A DNA stretch of 64,000 bases from Agapetus fuscipes (lineage: Eukaryota; Arthropoda; Insecta; Trichoptera; Glossosomatidae). Every line of letters starts with the position of its first letter. Position 1 is the first letter of the stretch. Below, in pieces: positions 9,832-21,145 of this stretch. The stretch spans positions 9,657,852-9,721,851 of the forward strand of contig OX637350.1 of NCBI GenBank assembly GCA_951799405.1, read 5' to 3'. The translations under genes and the position numbers were made by a program. The notes under the pieces are model-generated. The model was not told the origin of the DNA, did no database searches, and saw only the letters and a program-made list of their open reading frames with translations.

Positions 9832-11060
9832 TTATTGGCTTCAATTAAGTAGCTAAGATTAAAATTTTAAACGTTTTTTTTCTTTTAGAAAGAACCCACG
9901 AGCAAAAAATGATGTAGTGAGTCATGAACGAGCATGTTGATTTTTTCTTACTGTTTCAAAATTGGGTTAATTTCTTTATGAAGGCTGCTTACGTGTAACT
10001 ATATACAGACATATATTGCCTAGGTAAAAAAACAACGGCATATGACATTTTTACTGTTGATTTGGGGCTCAGACCACCCACTCTGCAAAAATGGTAAACA
10101 TTTTTTTTCAATGACATAATCAGCGAAATTTGTCTGAAAATGTCATAAAGGGAAAGGTAAAAATAAACAGCAAAGGAGGGAGGTAAAAAACAAATAATTA
10201 AGGGTCAGGTACCTACCCACTTGACGTCACACGTGTCCACGTCCTATCTAAAATTAACACTCCACAAAAACCGCATTATCTTTTGACGACACGCGCGGAA
10301 ATAAACTTGGTCCATTTCTTTATGTCCGTAATATTGCCTCGCAACCTTTTATGGGACAAAAACTAGCGCCTTAGTGCGAACAAAACTTCATTTGGGGCGG
10401 GATTCTTAGTAAGGCAGTTGCAGAGCTTGCACGAACCACTAACAAGGATAATAATGCCGTGCAATCCATAAACTGTCGTAAATGAAAAAAAATAGAAAAA
10501 AAAAATTGTATCAATAATTAACTGAACGGTAATTTAAAAGCAGGAGATGGTTCTAGAGAGAGGAGGTGGATCGTATGGATGACACTTGGATAAATCGTGG
10601 ATAACTGTGGAAGTATAGAGGCGTTGGGTAAGATGGTCTGGTAGAGCTATTTCAAGTTTACTTGCTAAGGACCTCCATTTGGAGCGATGGAAACCGTGGC
10701 ATTCTGACGTCAGTCCACAAATAAGCCCACAAACTCGGATCGTTGTACGTGAGTTGCCAGACGACCAGCGTCTACGGTCGACCACCATTCAATAGATGGA
10801 AAAACAGCTGCTCTTCTTCATCGCAATAAAGATTTTTGAATAATTAGATCAATAGATCTAAAATAAGAAGAACAAGATTGCTTCACGGCTTAATGAGCCT
10901 AGTTTTTATATACATACGTATTATACAGACAATAGGTAGTCGAATTGATAATGATAAATAAAATAAAAATGGACTTAGTGTATGCACTTTATGTTGAATT
11001 AAAATCTTACTGTTTATTTCTGGAAACAGTCCATTCATTGACTTTGATGTGAATTTTCTC
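9832..11060. other. no gene seen
   Basis: Mixed AT-rich sequence. A minus frame of 84 codons at 10534-10788 has better composition than most (RSKWRSLASKLE) and could be a retroelement scrap, but it is not identifiable. Confidence 0.4.
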
Positions 11061-11064
11061 AGAT

Positions 11065-11328
11065 CCTTGACTTATAGGTTGGTATGCGGCTGACCACCCA
11101 TACTGTAAAAAAATGGTTCACTTTGCCAATGTCACCCCTGTTTCAGGGAAGGACGGCAAGAGTTGCAGGGCTTATGTTCATTTGAGATTGGGTTTTTATA
11201 TTGTAGGTCCACATGCGGCATGTGTTAGCGCGAAATTATACATGTCTGCTTGTGGGAATGCATTTAATATAAATCTAAAATGATATATATATTTGCAGCT
11301 TAGATTAGATAAGATTAGATTAGATTAG
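11065..11328 (+). mobile_element. SINE-D, full-length reference copy
   Basis: The commonest repeat in the window. It runs from TCCTTGACTTATAGGTTGGT, via GCTGACCACCCATACTGTAA, GGTTCACTTTGCCAATGTCA, GGCAAGAGTTGCAGGGCTTA, CACATGCGGCATGTGTTAGC and TCTGCTTGTGGGAATGC, to CAGCTTAGATTAGA and a (TTAGA)n-like tail. The fixed 5' end and microsatellite tail suggest a SINE or other LINE-mobilised unit. Pol III boxes are not convincing; GGTTCACTTTG is at best a weak B box. Confidence 0.8.
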
Positions 11329-11863
11329 AAAATACGATTATTTAATACATATTTGAACAAAATATCAAATTTTAATATCGAATGAAAATACTGTATTTTC
11401 ATTTCATTCATGCTATCTTACAGATAACGCTGTACACACTTTTATCAATGCAAATATACGTTTTTTTGTTTATTAAATTTTTATTACATTTGTTGACGCT
11501 TAACAGCGCCATCTTTTTTAATATAAAAAAAATGTACCAAGAAAACATTACTAAGTCGGTATCTTCCAAAATACCAGAGATGGCAGTGTCTAAATACTAT
11601 TTTTATTTGTTTTATATTCAGAAATATTTCGCTATCAAGCGTCAACAACATTGTTATTTGTGTTTTAATCACATTTAAAAGAACCAACACTGCTGATAAA
11701 ACTGATGGTATATCGATACACTTAAACATTCAATTCTGAGCAGCCAACTACTAAAAAGTCACTTACAGTGGCTTAGGGAGTGCACGGCCGTGTATTTGGC
11801 CCAGAGGTAACGCTATAGCAGCGTTTGCTTGTTTTATTATTATTGGCAGAAGGCCTTGCTGTA

Positions 11864-11999
11864 CCCCAAGTGTACACCATCAAGCTTAAACTCAAACACA
11901 GCGTTTACAAAAATTCTAGAAACAGCAACTCTATAAAACGTTTTAGTTTTTATGTATTTTTGTTTAACACTATTGTAGAGTTTTAACGTATGGTTAGAC
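11864..11999. mobile_element. palindromic MITE G, right end decayed
   Basis: CCCCAAGTGTACACC at left; AAACTCAAACACAGCGTTTA and AGTTTTAACGTATGGTTAGA inside. Confidence 0.6.
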
Positions 12000-12244
12000 C
12001 GGGCGCCCGCTGTTCCACTCGTAACTCCATATTATTCCTCCATATAAAACATATCGCGAAATAATATTATATTTTGCGGGTGCAACGGGAAATTTATCGC
12101 GTATACGCCATGCACATATTACGCCCTTAAGCTAGCGTTTATCATACGAACGGTTTAAAGTGTTCACGGTGTACACAATTTCATTTAAGGGATGACTTAT
12201 CGCTGAAGCATTGTTGCATTTATCCAAAGGAGTTTAATTGTTCA

Positions 12245-12832
12245 TCAATGCGGCTGACCATTCACTCAGTAAAAAATGGTTCACGTTTCCAATGTCTACC
12301 CTGATTCAGAGAAGGACGGCAAGAGTTGCAGGGTGTATGTCCATTTGAGATTTGGGTTTTTATGTTGTAGGTTGAGAGTTGTAGTTTTGTTGTCTTTGAA
12401 TGTAATTTGAAAGAGGATGTGAAAGTTAAAGTACCAAAGAATGTGATGAGATGGTTTGGGCATGTGGAAAGAATGAATGATGATAGACTGACAAAGTATG
12501 TATACAAAGAAAGTGTGAAAGGAAAAAGAGGGAAGGGACGACCGAGAAAAGTATGGAGCGATTAGATTGAGGAGATTGTGAAAGAATGGGATATACAAAG
12601 TGAGCGTAAAAGAAGAAAATGCATGAAAAAGGTGATGGATATGAAGGAATTGAAAGAGGTATGTCAGGATAGGAAAAAATGGAGGCAACTCTGCAGAGGC
12701 TCTGGCCACTTAGTTACAGTTACAGGTTCACATTCGGCATGTGCAAGCGCGAACTTGTACGTGTCTGCTTGTGAGAATGCATATAATGTGAATCCCCAGT
12801 GTAATATATCTTTGCCACTTATAAGTTTAGAT
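12245..12832 (+). mobile_element. SINE-D split by a LINE insertion
   Basis: 5' part 12245-12375 (GCGGCTGACCATTCACTCAG ... GGGTTTTTATGTTGTAG) and 3' part 12720-12832 (GGTTCACATTCGGCATGTGC ... AATATATCTTTGCCACTTA), separated by the LINE fragment 12378-12719. Confidence 0.78.
12378..12719 (+). mobile_element. LINE 3' end nested inside a SINE-D copy
   Basis: The SINE-D sequence stops at about 12375 and resumes at 12720. The intervening DNA encodes a reverse transcriptase C-terminus: EDVKVKVPKNVMRWFGHVER, DRLTKYVYKESVKGKRGKGR, then (after one in-frame stop at 12563) ERKRRKCMKKVMDMKEL and DRKKWRQLCRGSG. It ends in a short tail of TTACAG units. The same protein segment occurs near 29900, 46900 and 47200. 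A 5-bp target duplication (AGGTT) is possible. The in-frame stop shows it is dead. Confidence 0.8.
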
Positions 12833-13221
12833 GAGGGTTATCAGGTATTATCACTGAAAATGCAAAGCAAAAAGAAAACATTTTGATGTCCTATTAATTG
12901 ATTCCACGCATCAGGAATAAGAAATATTAAATTTAGGGGTTTAACCTTTCATAATCTAGATGGACTTCGCATAGGCTAATAAGTTTTTTTTATTAGAAGC
13001 AGCTTTAAAAAACGAAAGAGTGGTCCATATTACATTTTGTTTAATGATTGGCTGCACCATCTTTCAATTTTAAGAATCATCATGAATCTGGTTTACGGCT
13101 GAATTTGTGGAGCTTCTGCTATCTGTACGAGAGATCTAACGTTGAAACTGTGATTAAAGTTGATAACATGTGAACTGAGTAATAAATTTTAATTTTTAGT
13201 ATGTACGTTATAATCCACCCT

Positions 13222-13425
13222 AAAACTTAGTTGCAAAGATATAAAAATAATAAAACACATTTGCATACCCACAAATAGACACGTATAAGTTCGAGCTTGC
13301 ACGAGCTGCATGTGTGTTAACAAAATCAAAACCAAAATCTTCAATGAGCATAATCCCTATAGCTCTTTTCGCTCTTTTTTTTTAAATAGGGCTGATATTT
13401 TCAAAGTGAACTAATTCCTACAGTT
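13222..13425 (-). mobile_element. SINE-D, diverged
   Basis: ACTTAGTTGCAAAGATATAA, ACACGTATAAGTTCGAGCTT, AAAGTGAACTAATTCCTACA; reverse copy, 5' end lost. Confidence 0.65.
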
Positions 13426-13879
13426 GACATATTAAATGGGTTCTTGTAAAAGTACATATAAAAGACACACACACAAAAAATGACAATCATATCTTGATTT
13501 CACGATCTACAGAAATTGTGACAGAATTATGCGAGCCGCCACGTAGATTATGTTGTCAACATTTACAATTAATACGTTGAAGTGCATGACATCATTGGGA
13601 GTGCCAAATAACAGAACTAACGCGTATGTTCCACACACAATAAAGCGCCTTTCCTTGGCTGGCTGGGTCATTCCCTGCGACGCGACGCTCCCTACATCCA
13701 GCAATCCAGTACGTGTAACTTGTGGCTGCTTCAGACGGGGCGATCTCTTTAACAGCGAGTAGCGAGTAGCAAATGATTGGTGAGCAACAGTGCCCAAGTA
13801 TAGACTTCAGGCAAGTAACCACCTTTGAATCTATAATATGTGTTTTCAGTTGGACATTTTTTTCTTAAATTTAATTATT

Positions 13880-14525
13880 TACTTGTACATTTAAGAATCA
13901 TATTGTTATGTAAATATTAAAATATGTATAGGTATTAGTTATAGCTATGTGATAGGATTCCTCATAAGTATGTGTGGGTAGGAATAATTAAATAAAGTAC
14001 TTGAAGCGTCTAGAAATAATGATTACTACGTACCTACTTGAATATTTCCTTAATTCTGGAACTGTCTAGTGAATATAGTTTCTAGAAAATACTGTTGTGA
14101 AGAGTATATAAGACGCTTATTGCTTGCACTAGGGGTCAGTCATCTGTGAGCTTCACCCATACTTCGAACAAATTTGACCAGTGAACTAAAACCAGTGTAA
14201 TGGAATAATCGAGACTGTCTTTGCTAAAATAAATTTAAAAGTGTAAAATAAATAACTGTAAAAGAAGACCAGTGTTGTTAATTGAAAGACTTTCGAACCC
14301 CAAAAAATCGTAACAATATTAAATGCATTCCCATAAAAAGAAGACACGTATAAGTTCACACTAATACGTGCTGCATGTGGATTTACAAAATAAAAACCCA
14401 ATCTCAAATGAACATAAGCCGTGCAACTCTTGCCGACCTTCCCTAAAACAGGGGTGACATTGGTAAAGTGAACTACTTTTTACAGTATGGGTGATCAACC
14501 TCATACTAACTTATAAGTTAAGAAA
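13880..14525 (-). mobile_element. SINE-D split by a solo LTR
   Basis: The SINE-D 3' stretch TTTAAGAATCATAT ends at 13903 and resumes at 14316 as ATATTAAATGCATTCCCATA, running to ACTAACTTATAAGTTAAG near 14525. The solo LTR 13904-14315 inserted at the element's internal ATAT. Confidence 0.75.
13904..14315 (+). mobile_element. solo LTR (Gypsy-like), ATAT duplication
   Basis: 412 bp from TGTTATGTAAATATTAA to AATCGTAACA, flanked by ATAT (13900-13903 and 14316-14319). Inside are a TATA-type motif GAGTATATAAGACG near 14101 and AATAAA-like signals near 14226 and 14248. No internal retroviral domains are present, so this is an LTR left by recombination. It is inserted in SINE-D. Confidence 0.8.
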
Positions 14526-14583
14526 GAAGAAAATGGTTTTTCCTATCCATCATCTATCTTACCACACATACAATTTCACTGTT

Positions 14584-14860
14584 TGTTATTCGCACAAGAA
14601 ATAGAACCGAATGTATTCGTGGTATAGCTCGACAACTTAGATACAAGTCTTTCGCTACAGATAGGCTTAGCCTTTTTTAAATCAGGCATAAGGATTGTTC
14701 TTGAAACATGGATAACTGGAACATGCGAGATTTCGCCAGAATATTCTACTTAGAATATTCAAGTAAGTGCTCACACAATATCGAACAAATACAAGTACAA
14801 TTATTTAAGCACTTACATCTAGAGACATCACAGACACATTCACACATTCGTAATAGTATT
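14584..14860. mobile_element. degenerate LTR-like repeat related to 36591-36857
   Basis: Shares CATAAGGATTGTTCTTGAAA, AACTGGAACATGCGAGATTT and CACACATTCGTAA with the element at 36591. Ends are decayed and no duplication was found. Confidence 0.45.
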
Positions 14861-16894
14861 AATAGGCTAGTGAATACACGCGGAAACATGATGAACACGC
14901 ATATCCCCACCTCTGAATGCACTCGCACTGTGTGAACGTTATTTCAGGGTCTCTGATATATGAACTGGGATATTTGCTCGCTGGGCTATTGCAACTTGTG
15001 TTCCCTACCGCCGCCCCTCAAGGCAGCCACTCACTAACAAGAGCCGGTCGATATTTCTCCCTTAATGATGTTAGGCTTTCAACCCTTCTAGGTCAATCAA
15101 ATTTATGTACTCGCTGCCCAAATAAACAACGCCACATTGTTTATTTTGTTTTATGTTTTTATCTCAGCTAACCAACGAAGAGCCATATTTTGATTTTTAC
15201 TTCTCGTTATCCAAAAAGCAAATATTTTTTGTAAACAAAACTATGTTAACTTATTTTTTTCTTGTTTTATTCTTTTTTATCGATTGAGACAACTTCTTTA
15301 CATTGAATTTCTTCATTTTTGCAATCTTCGAATAAAAGAACCAAATGAGTAGGGAAGTCTTCTCATTTAGGTAAATAGGCGTTGTTTTTTGTCAAAGAAG
15401 ACCCAAAAAACATTTTCATCTTGTTCCTTCTACTGAAAAAAACAGCTTTGTGCAGCAAAGCTGTTTTTTTGCAGCAAAACAGCAAATGCATCTTTTATTG
15501 TAAGGTACTCTAGAACTACAAAGTAAATTCGTTGTATGCTTTGTAAAAAATACTGCTCACATCGCAAATTACAACTGGGTACTTCATAATTACCGTGTAG
15601 CTCAGAGTGGATACTTTGGTGTCAATCTGTAGGCATAATTTTCAAGAGCGATCTATTTCGGTGTCGGCTTACACAGAAATATCGACTGCGTCATTTGTAG
15701 GCCCACTTGATGTCATCAACATCATGTTATAGCCTGATTGGTAACATGGGTCTCTGTGAAATGCTACTCCGTCTTTTAGATCTACCGGATACGATCAAAT
15801 TCTAGATGGGGGGTTCAAAATATTTTGAGATAATTTCAGGAGGTGTGAACTACGTGTATCAAACGGTGTTTGAGAGAGATGTTAGGTTGTTTTGTTTATG
15901 GGTGACAAGTTTTTTATTTCCTCTATCCTTTTGTCTCAATGAACCTTTGTTATCCTTCACATTAATAGTACCTAACATTGGGTACATGTGGCAAGAAAAA
16001 TAGTGACCTATCTCGGTAATTTACCAAACATGTTAAACTAACAAAGTTAACTACGAAGAACAGTAAGCTTGCGCAAACATTAGTGAATTATTGGTGAGTC
16101 CTTTTACATTTCCTTTAGCATATATTTGTATGGTCTTTGATCACCTTGGGTGGATTTTCTCATCTGTTCGCTCATCCATGCGGAAGCTTTTTAGTATTTT
16201 TTCAAGAAGCCCATTACGTTTTTTGTGAGAGATTATGGCTTCTTCAAAAAGAGTATGCCAGCCATTTTATAACACTTTAATAAGTTTATAGATAAATTAA
16301 TCATCAATAAAAAAGTTTCAGTTATTTCGAATACATCAGTATTCGATCGCTTCTATCTAGTTATCTATGAAAATAAACAAACATCTTATTTCACCTCCAA
16401 GACACATTTCATTCTACATCGATAAATTTCCTAAGTAACACAAGGTCGTTAAAATGTTTCAAGTTTTAATGGTACAATTACGGTGGAAGGTTCTGGATGA
16501 AACCATCCCCCACCCCCGCCCACCCCGATGGAAGCTTCAATCACTTTATTTCTGATACCCTTTGGCACCTCGCACCACAAGAAACAGGGTCAATTTACAA
16601 TGTAAACAAGGGTTGTATTATTAATGTTGCGCTGCGATAAAAGTGTGTCATTTTTATTCTGATAAACTTTTATCGAGATGAAAAATATATTTCGTTATGA
16701 CCGTATGAATCATTTATACAGCTTTGTTTCTTAAATATTTTCTTCTCTTTAGGACAAGACATTTCATCCAAAAACACTTAACAATCTGCATTTTTTTATA
16801 TTTATTTATATTTACAAGCACTTTTCAAATAAAATAAAGGACAATATTCTGTAAAAAGCTAAAACGCGGATTTTACGAACCGTGGACCAAGCTC
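14861..16894. other. no gene seen
   Basis: About 2 kb of AT-rich sequence holding the short hairpin at 15437 and several 60-85 codon frames without motifs. Confidence 0.5.
15437..15471. repeat. perfect 15-bp hairpin
   Basis: AAAAAAACAGCTTTG and CAAAGCTGTTTTTTT separated by TGCAG. A short isolated inverted repeat with an A/T-run border. Confidence 0.7.
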
Positions 16895-17170
16895 CTTGAC
16901 TGATAGGTTGGTACGAGGCTGACCACCCGTGCTGTAAAAATCGGTTCACTTTTGCCAATGCCACCCCGGTTCAGGGAACGGCGGCAGGAGTGGCAAGGTT
17001 TATGTCCATGTGAGGTTTTCTTTATTTGTATGCACACATGCAGAATGTGCAGGCGCGAACCTACATGTAAAAACTAAAGTAAAGCCTGTCTGTGGGCATG
17101 CATTTCATATGAGCCTTAAATGCTTACATACCCTTGCAGCTTATATTATAGATTAGATTATAGATTATAG
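16895..17170 (+). mobile_element. SINE-D
   Basis: GCTCCTTGACTGATAGGTTG through GCTGACCACCCGTGCTGTAA, GGGCATGCATTTCATATGAG and CAGCTTATATTATAGATTAG, with a diverged tail. Confidence 0.78.
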
Positions 17171-17549
17171 TGGTGTAGACAAAAATCCGTCAACGTGTCT
17201 ATGGAGTCGTTGCGCCGTATAAGAAGGGTGTCTCTTCTACTATAAAGAGGCACGAACTGAACTCTCTGAAAAAGGTGTTGTTGCTCGTGATCGAAAATTA
17301 TAAATCTTTGGTGATGCATCAGCAGATGGCACAGAGACTCCATTTAATGGGAGATTTACTAATGTAATCGCATGATTTGTCCGATATGTTGATGTGGATG
17401 TGAGTTTTGCCTTACATATTCTGGACAATCATTCAAATAAACAAGGTATCAGAAGAAAAAAACACACCGCACCATCGATCACAAAAAATATTCAATCCTG
17501 CAACTTTTCAGTTGTAAACATTCTACGATAGTACAAAGACAAGCACACC

Positions 17550-17780
17550 ACCCCCTTGTACTTGCTACAATATGAGTTTTCCTCAGAGGAGAGGCGACCT
17601 CCCAGGTCAGCCAGGGGCTGCTGGGGTCGGCCATATGATGCCACCCTAATTAGTGACCGGCCAAAAACGACCGGCGAAATTTTTCACCATTTCATAATTC
17701 TGCCGGTCCGCTTTTTCCCGCCGACATTTTTTTGCGGACGCTCCTTTGTGCTGGGTTCTGGTTATTTTATTTTTAATCAT
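17550..17780. other. GC-richer island, possibly conserved noncoding
   Basis: Contains CCTCAGAGGAGAGGCGACCT, GGGGCTGCTGGGGTCGG and a direct pair GACCGGCC / GACCGGCG around 17658-17676 beside CTAATTAG. A 90-codon frame crosses it but ends in AT-rich sequence and has no family signature. Confidence 0.3.
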
Positions 17781-18018
17781 GTGACACACACGATATGTAT
17801 TAAATTTTTGTTGCTAATCTTTTTTTGACTCCACGTTGTGTGCGGTAATCATATTATTATCAGCGGGTTGTTTTTTTGTGTAAAGTGTTACAATACACGT
17901 TTAACAGCAGTTTTCCCGAATAATAAATGTGCTACGCTTATGAAAAGGGTAGGAAAAAAGTGTTAACATGCCATACTTGACGTTTTGAAAGTTTGTAATA
18001 TTTTGTGACACATAATAA

Positions 18019-18368
18019 TGTTGCGAACTTCGAGTACAGGCGCTTGTATACACAAAGGTACATCAAAATGACTACACACACCAATGCACGTAGTATGGAA
18101 TCATCTAGCAGTCTCTGATAGTGTGCGTAAATATTCTGGTGATGGAATAGTCCAGAACTTGGGAGAATGATCTCTCCGTTCTACTACGTATATAAGGGGC
18201 CAAAATGGTAAGACAGCGAAGCAGTTGCAAATAAGTACCTACTTGGCTAGATAACAACATACACCAGTGACTCTCAAGTGTGAAATAAGTTGTACATTGT
18301 ATAAAAAAGAATGTGAAAAATAAATTCCGGCATTTTTAAATAAAAATAATTCAGCAAAGAACGTAACA
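18019..18368 (+). mobile_element. putative solo LTR, related group
   Basis: About 350 bp from TGTTGCGAACTTCGAG to AACGTAACA, with a TATA-like GTATATAAGGGG at 18189 and AATAAA at 18321. The flanks are ATAA and ATAT, so the duplication is imperfect. Confidence 0.6.
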
Positions 18369-19072
18369 ATATTACACAAAGAGAACAGATTTTAAAACAT
18401 TGATTGGCTGTTTTTATCTTTTCCTTTCCGTCGTTTAATTTTCATACAGATGTATACACTACTTCGAATAATGACTTCCTAGCTTGAAGTTTTTGTAGAA
18501 TTAGAATTTTTGTTTCAATTTGATTTCATTGACAAAAAATAAGTGATAACAACCGACCGGGTTGTACACGAAGAAATCTAATTAATATTTTGTTATCTGT
18601 TCTTCACGACTCTACCCACATAGATTTGTGACGTCTGCCCGCCGAGAAAAAATCAAATATTGTTCGTGTCTTTTGCTTTGCAAAAAATACCAATAAGGTC
18701 AATTTAACTATAATCTATGTTGTAAAGAATAGGTCAAGGAGTTAATAATCTTACAAAATTTCACAAACGAAATGTAAAAAAAAAAAAAAATGCTTTTAGG
18801 AAACAATATTCTTCTGAGTGTCAATTTCACCAAACAATTCAACCAAAAAGTGAAATATTTATGGCAAAAAAAATATCACAAAAGATGACATAACAATATC
18901 AATAATTCACTGTAATTTTCGCGCACAAAAAAGAAATGTCGACTCGGTTTTAATCGCGAAAATTTGCAAGGAAATAAATTACGCAAAAGTTCTGTATCTT
19001 GATGGGTGATCTTGAAAAATACGAGCGGAAGCGTTTTTGTGTCCCGCCGGCGGCAGATGGTCCGGTCACCCG

Positions 19073-19222
19073 CACTCCAAGTATACAACTTTACATTTAA
19101 CTCAAACATAGAGTTCTCCAAAAAAATAGTTAAAGCTGAAATAGCGTCAAAAGTGAACGTTTTAGCTTTCATGCATTGTGCAAACGCTATGGTTCAGGTA
19201 ACGTAAAGTTTTATACTTGAAG
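19073..19222. mobile_element. palindromic MITE G
   Basis: CTCCAAGTATACAACTTTAC at left, AAAGTTTTATACTTGAAG at right, with TTTAACTCAAACATAGAG and CAAACGCTATGGTTCAG inside. Confidence 0.68.
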
Positions 19223-19436
19223 TGGCGTAAGAACAGACTTTTGGGGGTGGATTCATAATATTCACATGTAAAAATGCAGCTCATACAAAAGTATTCCAAG
19301 AATTAGAAAATTCTACATCATTTAGAAATGTTAACAGCTAGGACTGCTAAATTTAAATCTTATAATTTTTATGTCGTAGACTTTTTTATTGTATTATTTG
19401 TTTATATTTAAATCAATGTATTTTATACTTTTTTGA

Positions 19437-19626
19437 TCCTAGACTTATCGATTCGGATGAAGGTAACATTACCTTTGTTCCAGGGAAAATCAGCAAGAGT
19501 TTCAGGGTTGTTGGTCATTTTAAATTTGGGTTTATATTTTTAATACACATGTAACATGTATTAGCGCAAACTAACACGTCATGCTCGTAAGCGTGCACTA
19601 AATAAGAACCTCTTTGGAGTATTTGT
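19437..19626 (+). mobile_element. SINE-D, diverged
   Basis: TCCTAGACTTATCGATTCGG, GTTCCAGGGAAAATCAGCAA, TGTAACATGTATTAGCGCAA; partial. Confidence 0.55.
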
Positions 19627-20137
19627 AGGTATTAGATAAAGTACGTAGATGTGTACTCATTGTATAATTCAATTCAACTTTTTGATCTCTCATTTGATGT
19701 GTAAAAGTTTTGAAGTAAAAAATTACGAAATTTTAAAATATATTTTCTCCATTCTCTCCTTTCTTTCCCTCTCTCTCTCTCAGGAATACAACTCTGAGTC
19801 CGGAGGGACCAGACCTTTCCTTGCCTCAGAGGGTTTCTGTTTTATCATGATTAAGCAATATTTAAACACTGAAACAAATGCCATCCCTGCAGCGTTTCTT
19901 TTCTCTCCCCAGCCAGCTACATTTTTATGACAAGAAACTCTTTAAATTATCTGTTTTTTTTTTGTATTTTGATTACATTTCGGATGTTGTATTGTTACAT
20001 AAAATAAAACACAATTTTTTACCAAATATTCAGCAGTTTAAAATTTTTAAATACTATAATTTAGCATTTAATCTTGGTTTAAAAGATATATTTAACCATT
20101 TAAAATTCATATTCCATGCCTGCCCAAAAAAATATTG

Positions 20138-20326
20138 ACAAACAGACACGTGTTTGCTTACGTTAACAAATGCCGTATGTGTACTTCCAAATTATAACCA
20201 AACTTCAAATGAACATAAACCTTGAAAATTTTGCCGACCTTCCCTGAAATAAAGGTGACATTGGCAAAGTGAACTATTTTTTACTGCATGGGTGGTCAGC
20301 TTCAAACCAACCTATAAGTCAAGGAA
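20138..20326 (-). mobile_element. SINE-D
   Basis: Reverse copy: AGACACGTGTTTGCTTACGT, AAATTTTGCCGACCTTCCCTG-like core, GGGTGGTCAGCTTCAAACCA and ACCTATAAGTCAAGGAA. Confidence 0.75.
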
Positions 20327-20421
20327 TATGTATGCTAGAACCTATTGTACCTACCAACATGTTTTGTATCTGTACATCCCCAGCAATCTTGACGTTGGTA
20401 TCTACTGATCATCAATCAATC

Positions 20422-20505
20422 AACTAAGCTACACAAATAGTGTAACTTCTTGCCGCGTAATCCCCGAAGGAGTCGCATGTGGCGAGTTAAACCTATTTAT
20501 TTACT
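20422..20505 (-). mobile_element. SINE-A 3' end fragment
   Basis: AAGCTACACAAATAGTGTAA, then CTTGCCGCGTAATCCCCGAA and AACCTATTTATTT match the 3' end of SINE-A in reverse. Confidence 0.7.
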
Positions 20506-20949
20506 GATCATATGGGTAAATGATTAAATAGTTAAATACAAATTTTATCAAATAAATGTTATAAAATACCAACACTTTTAAAAAATGTTAAACTCTTTTC
20601 ATCCAATTCACACTCAAATTATAAATTGAGTTGTACACAAAAAAGACAATATTTACCATTGGCGTAGCACCATCGTAGATAATGATCCCGCGATCGCTGC
20701 CGCCCCAGAAAGGGGGCGTGGAAACCGCCACAGCGCCCCCCTAGATATCGAGTTTTGTGCCCCCTTTATTCCGGGGCACGTCCCTTCCAATATCACCTCA
20801 AATCTTTTGATTGCGCCTCTGAGAGCGAATGTTTGCGAAAGGCGCGGACTCGTATTTAGACTGTTAAGGCTTTGCTCTGCACGGGCTTAAGTACAAAACA
20901 TTACCATGGCATTCATTTTACATACATATTTATTAGTATGGTTTATTTA

Positions 20950-21145
20950 GTGAGCGCTGTTTTGGTGTGAATCACAACTTGGCTTGGTCGTCGCTTCACA
21001 AAACGCCAATCAAACCCAGTCGCTGTAAGGCTGGATGGACCTTTTTTGATCAGTCTTTGATAAAGGTATATGAACTTTACAACCCAGCGAAGAGCATATT
21101 TGAAAATATAAATGGTATTTTTCTGTGCTCCGCCTTCTACTTAAC
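20950..21145 (-). mobile_element. SINE-B, head truncated
   Basis: Reverse copy: AGTGAGCGCTGTTTTGGTGT, CCAGTCGCTGTAAGGCTGG, CCCAGCGAAGAGCATATTTG and GTGCTCCGCC, after which the tRNA head is replaced by SINE-A-like sequence. Confidence 0.7.

Noticed and set aside
11382..11729. Overlapping frames of 98 and 81 codons on both strands
   Set aside because: AT-rich sequence with an internal inverted repeat around 11470-11680 (GTTGACGCTT / AAGCGTCAAC), which makes frames open on both strands; no protein signature.
15437..15471. Bacterial-type terminator
   Set aside because: The hairpin and T run fit superficially, but everything else shows a eukaryotic genome; kept only as a short inverted repeat.
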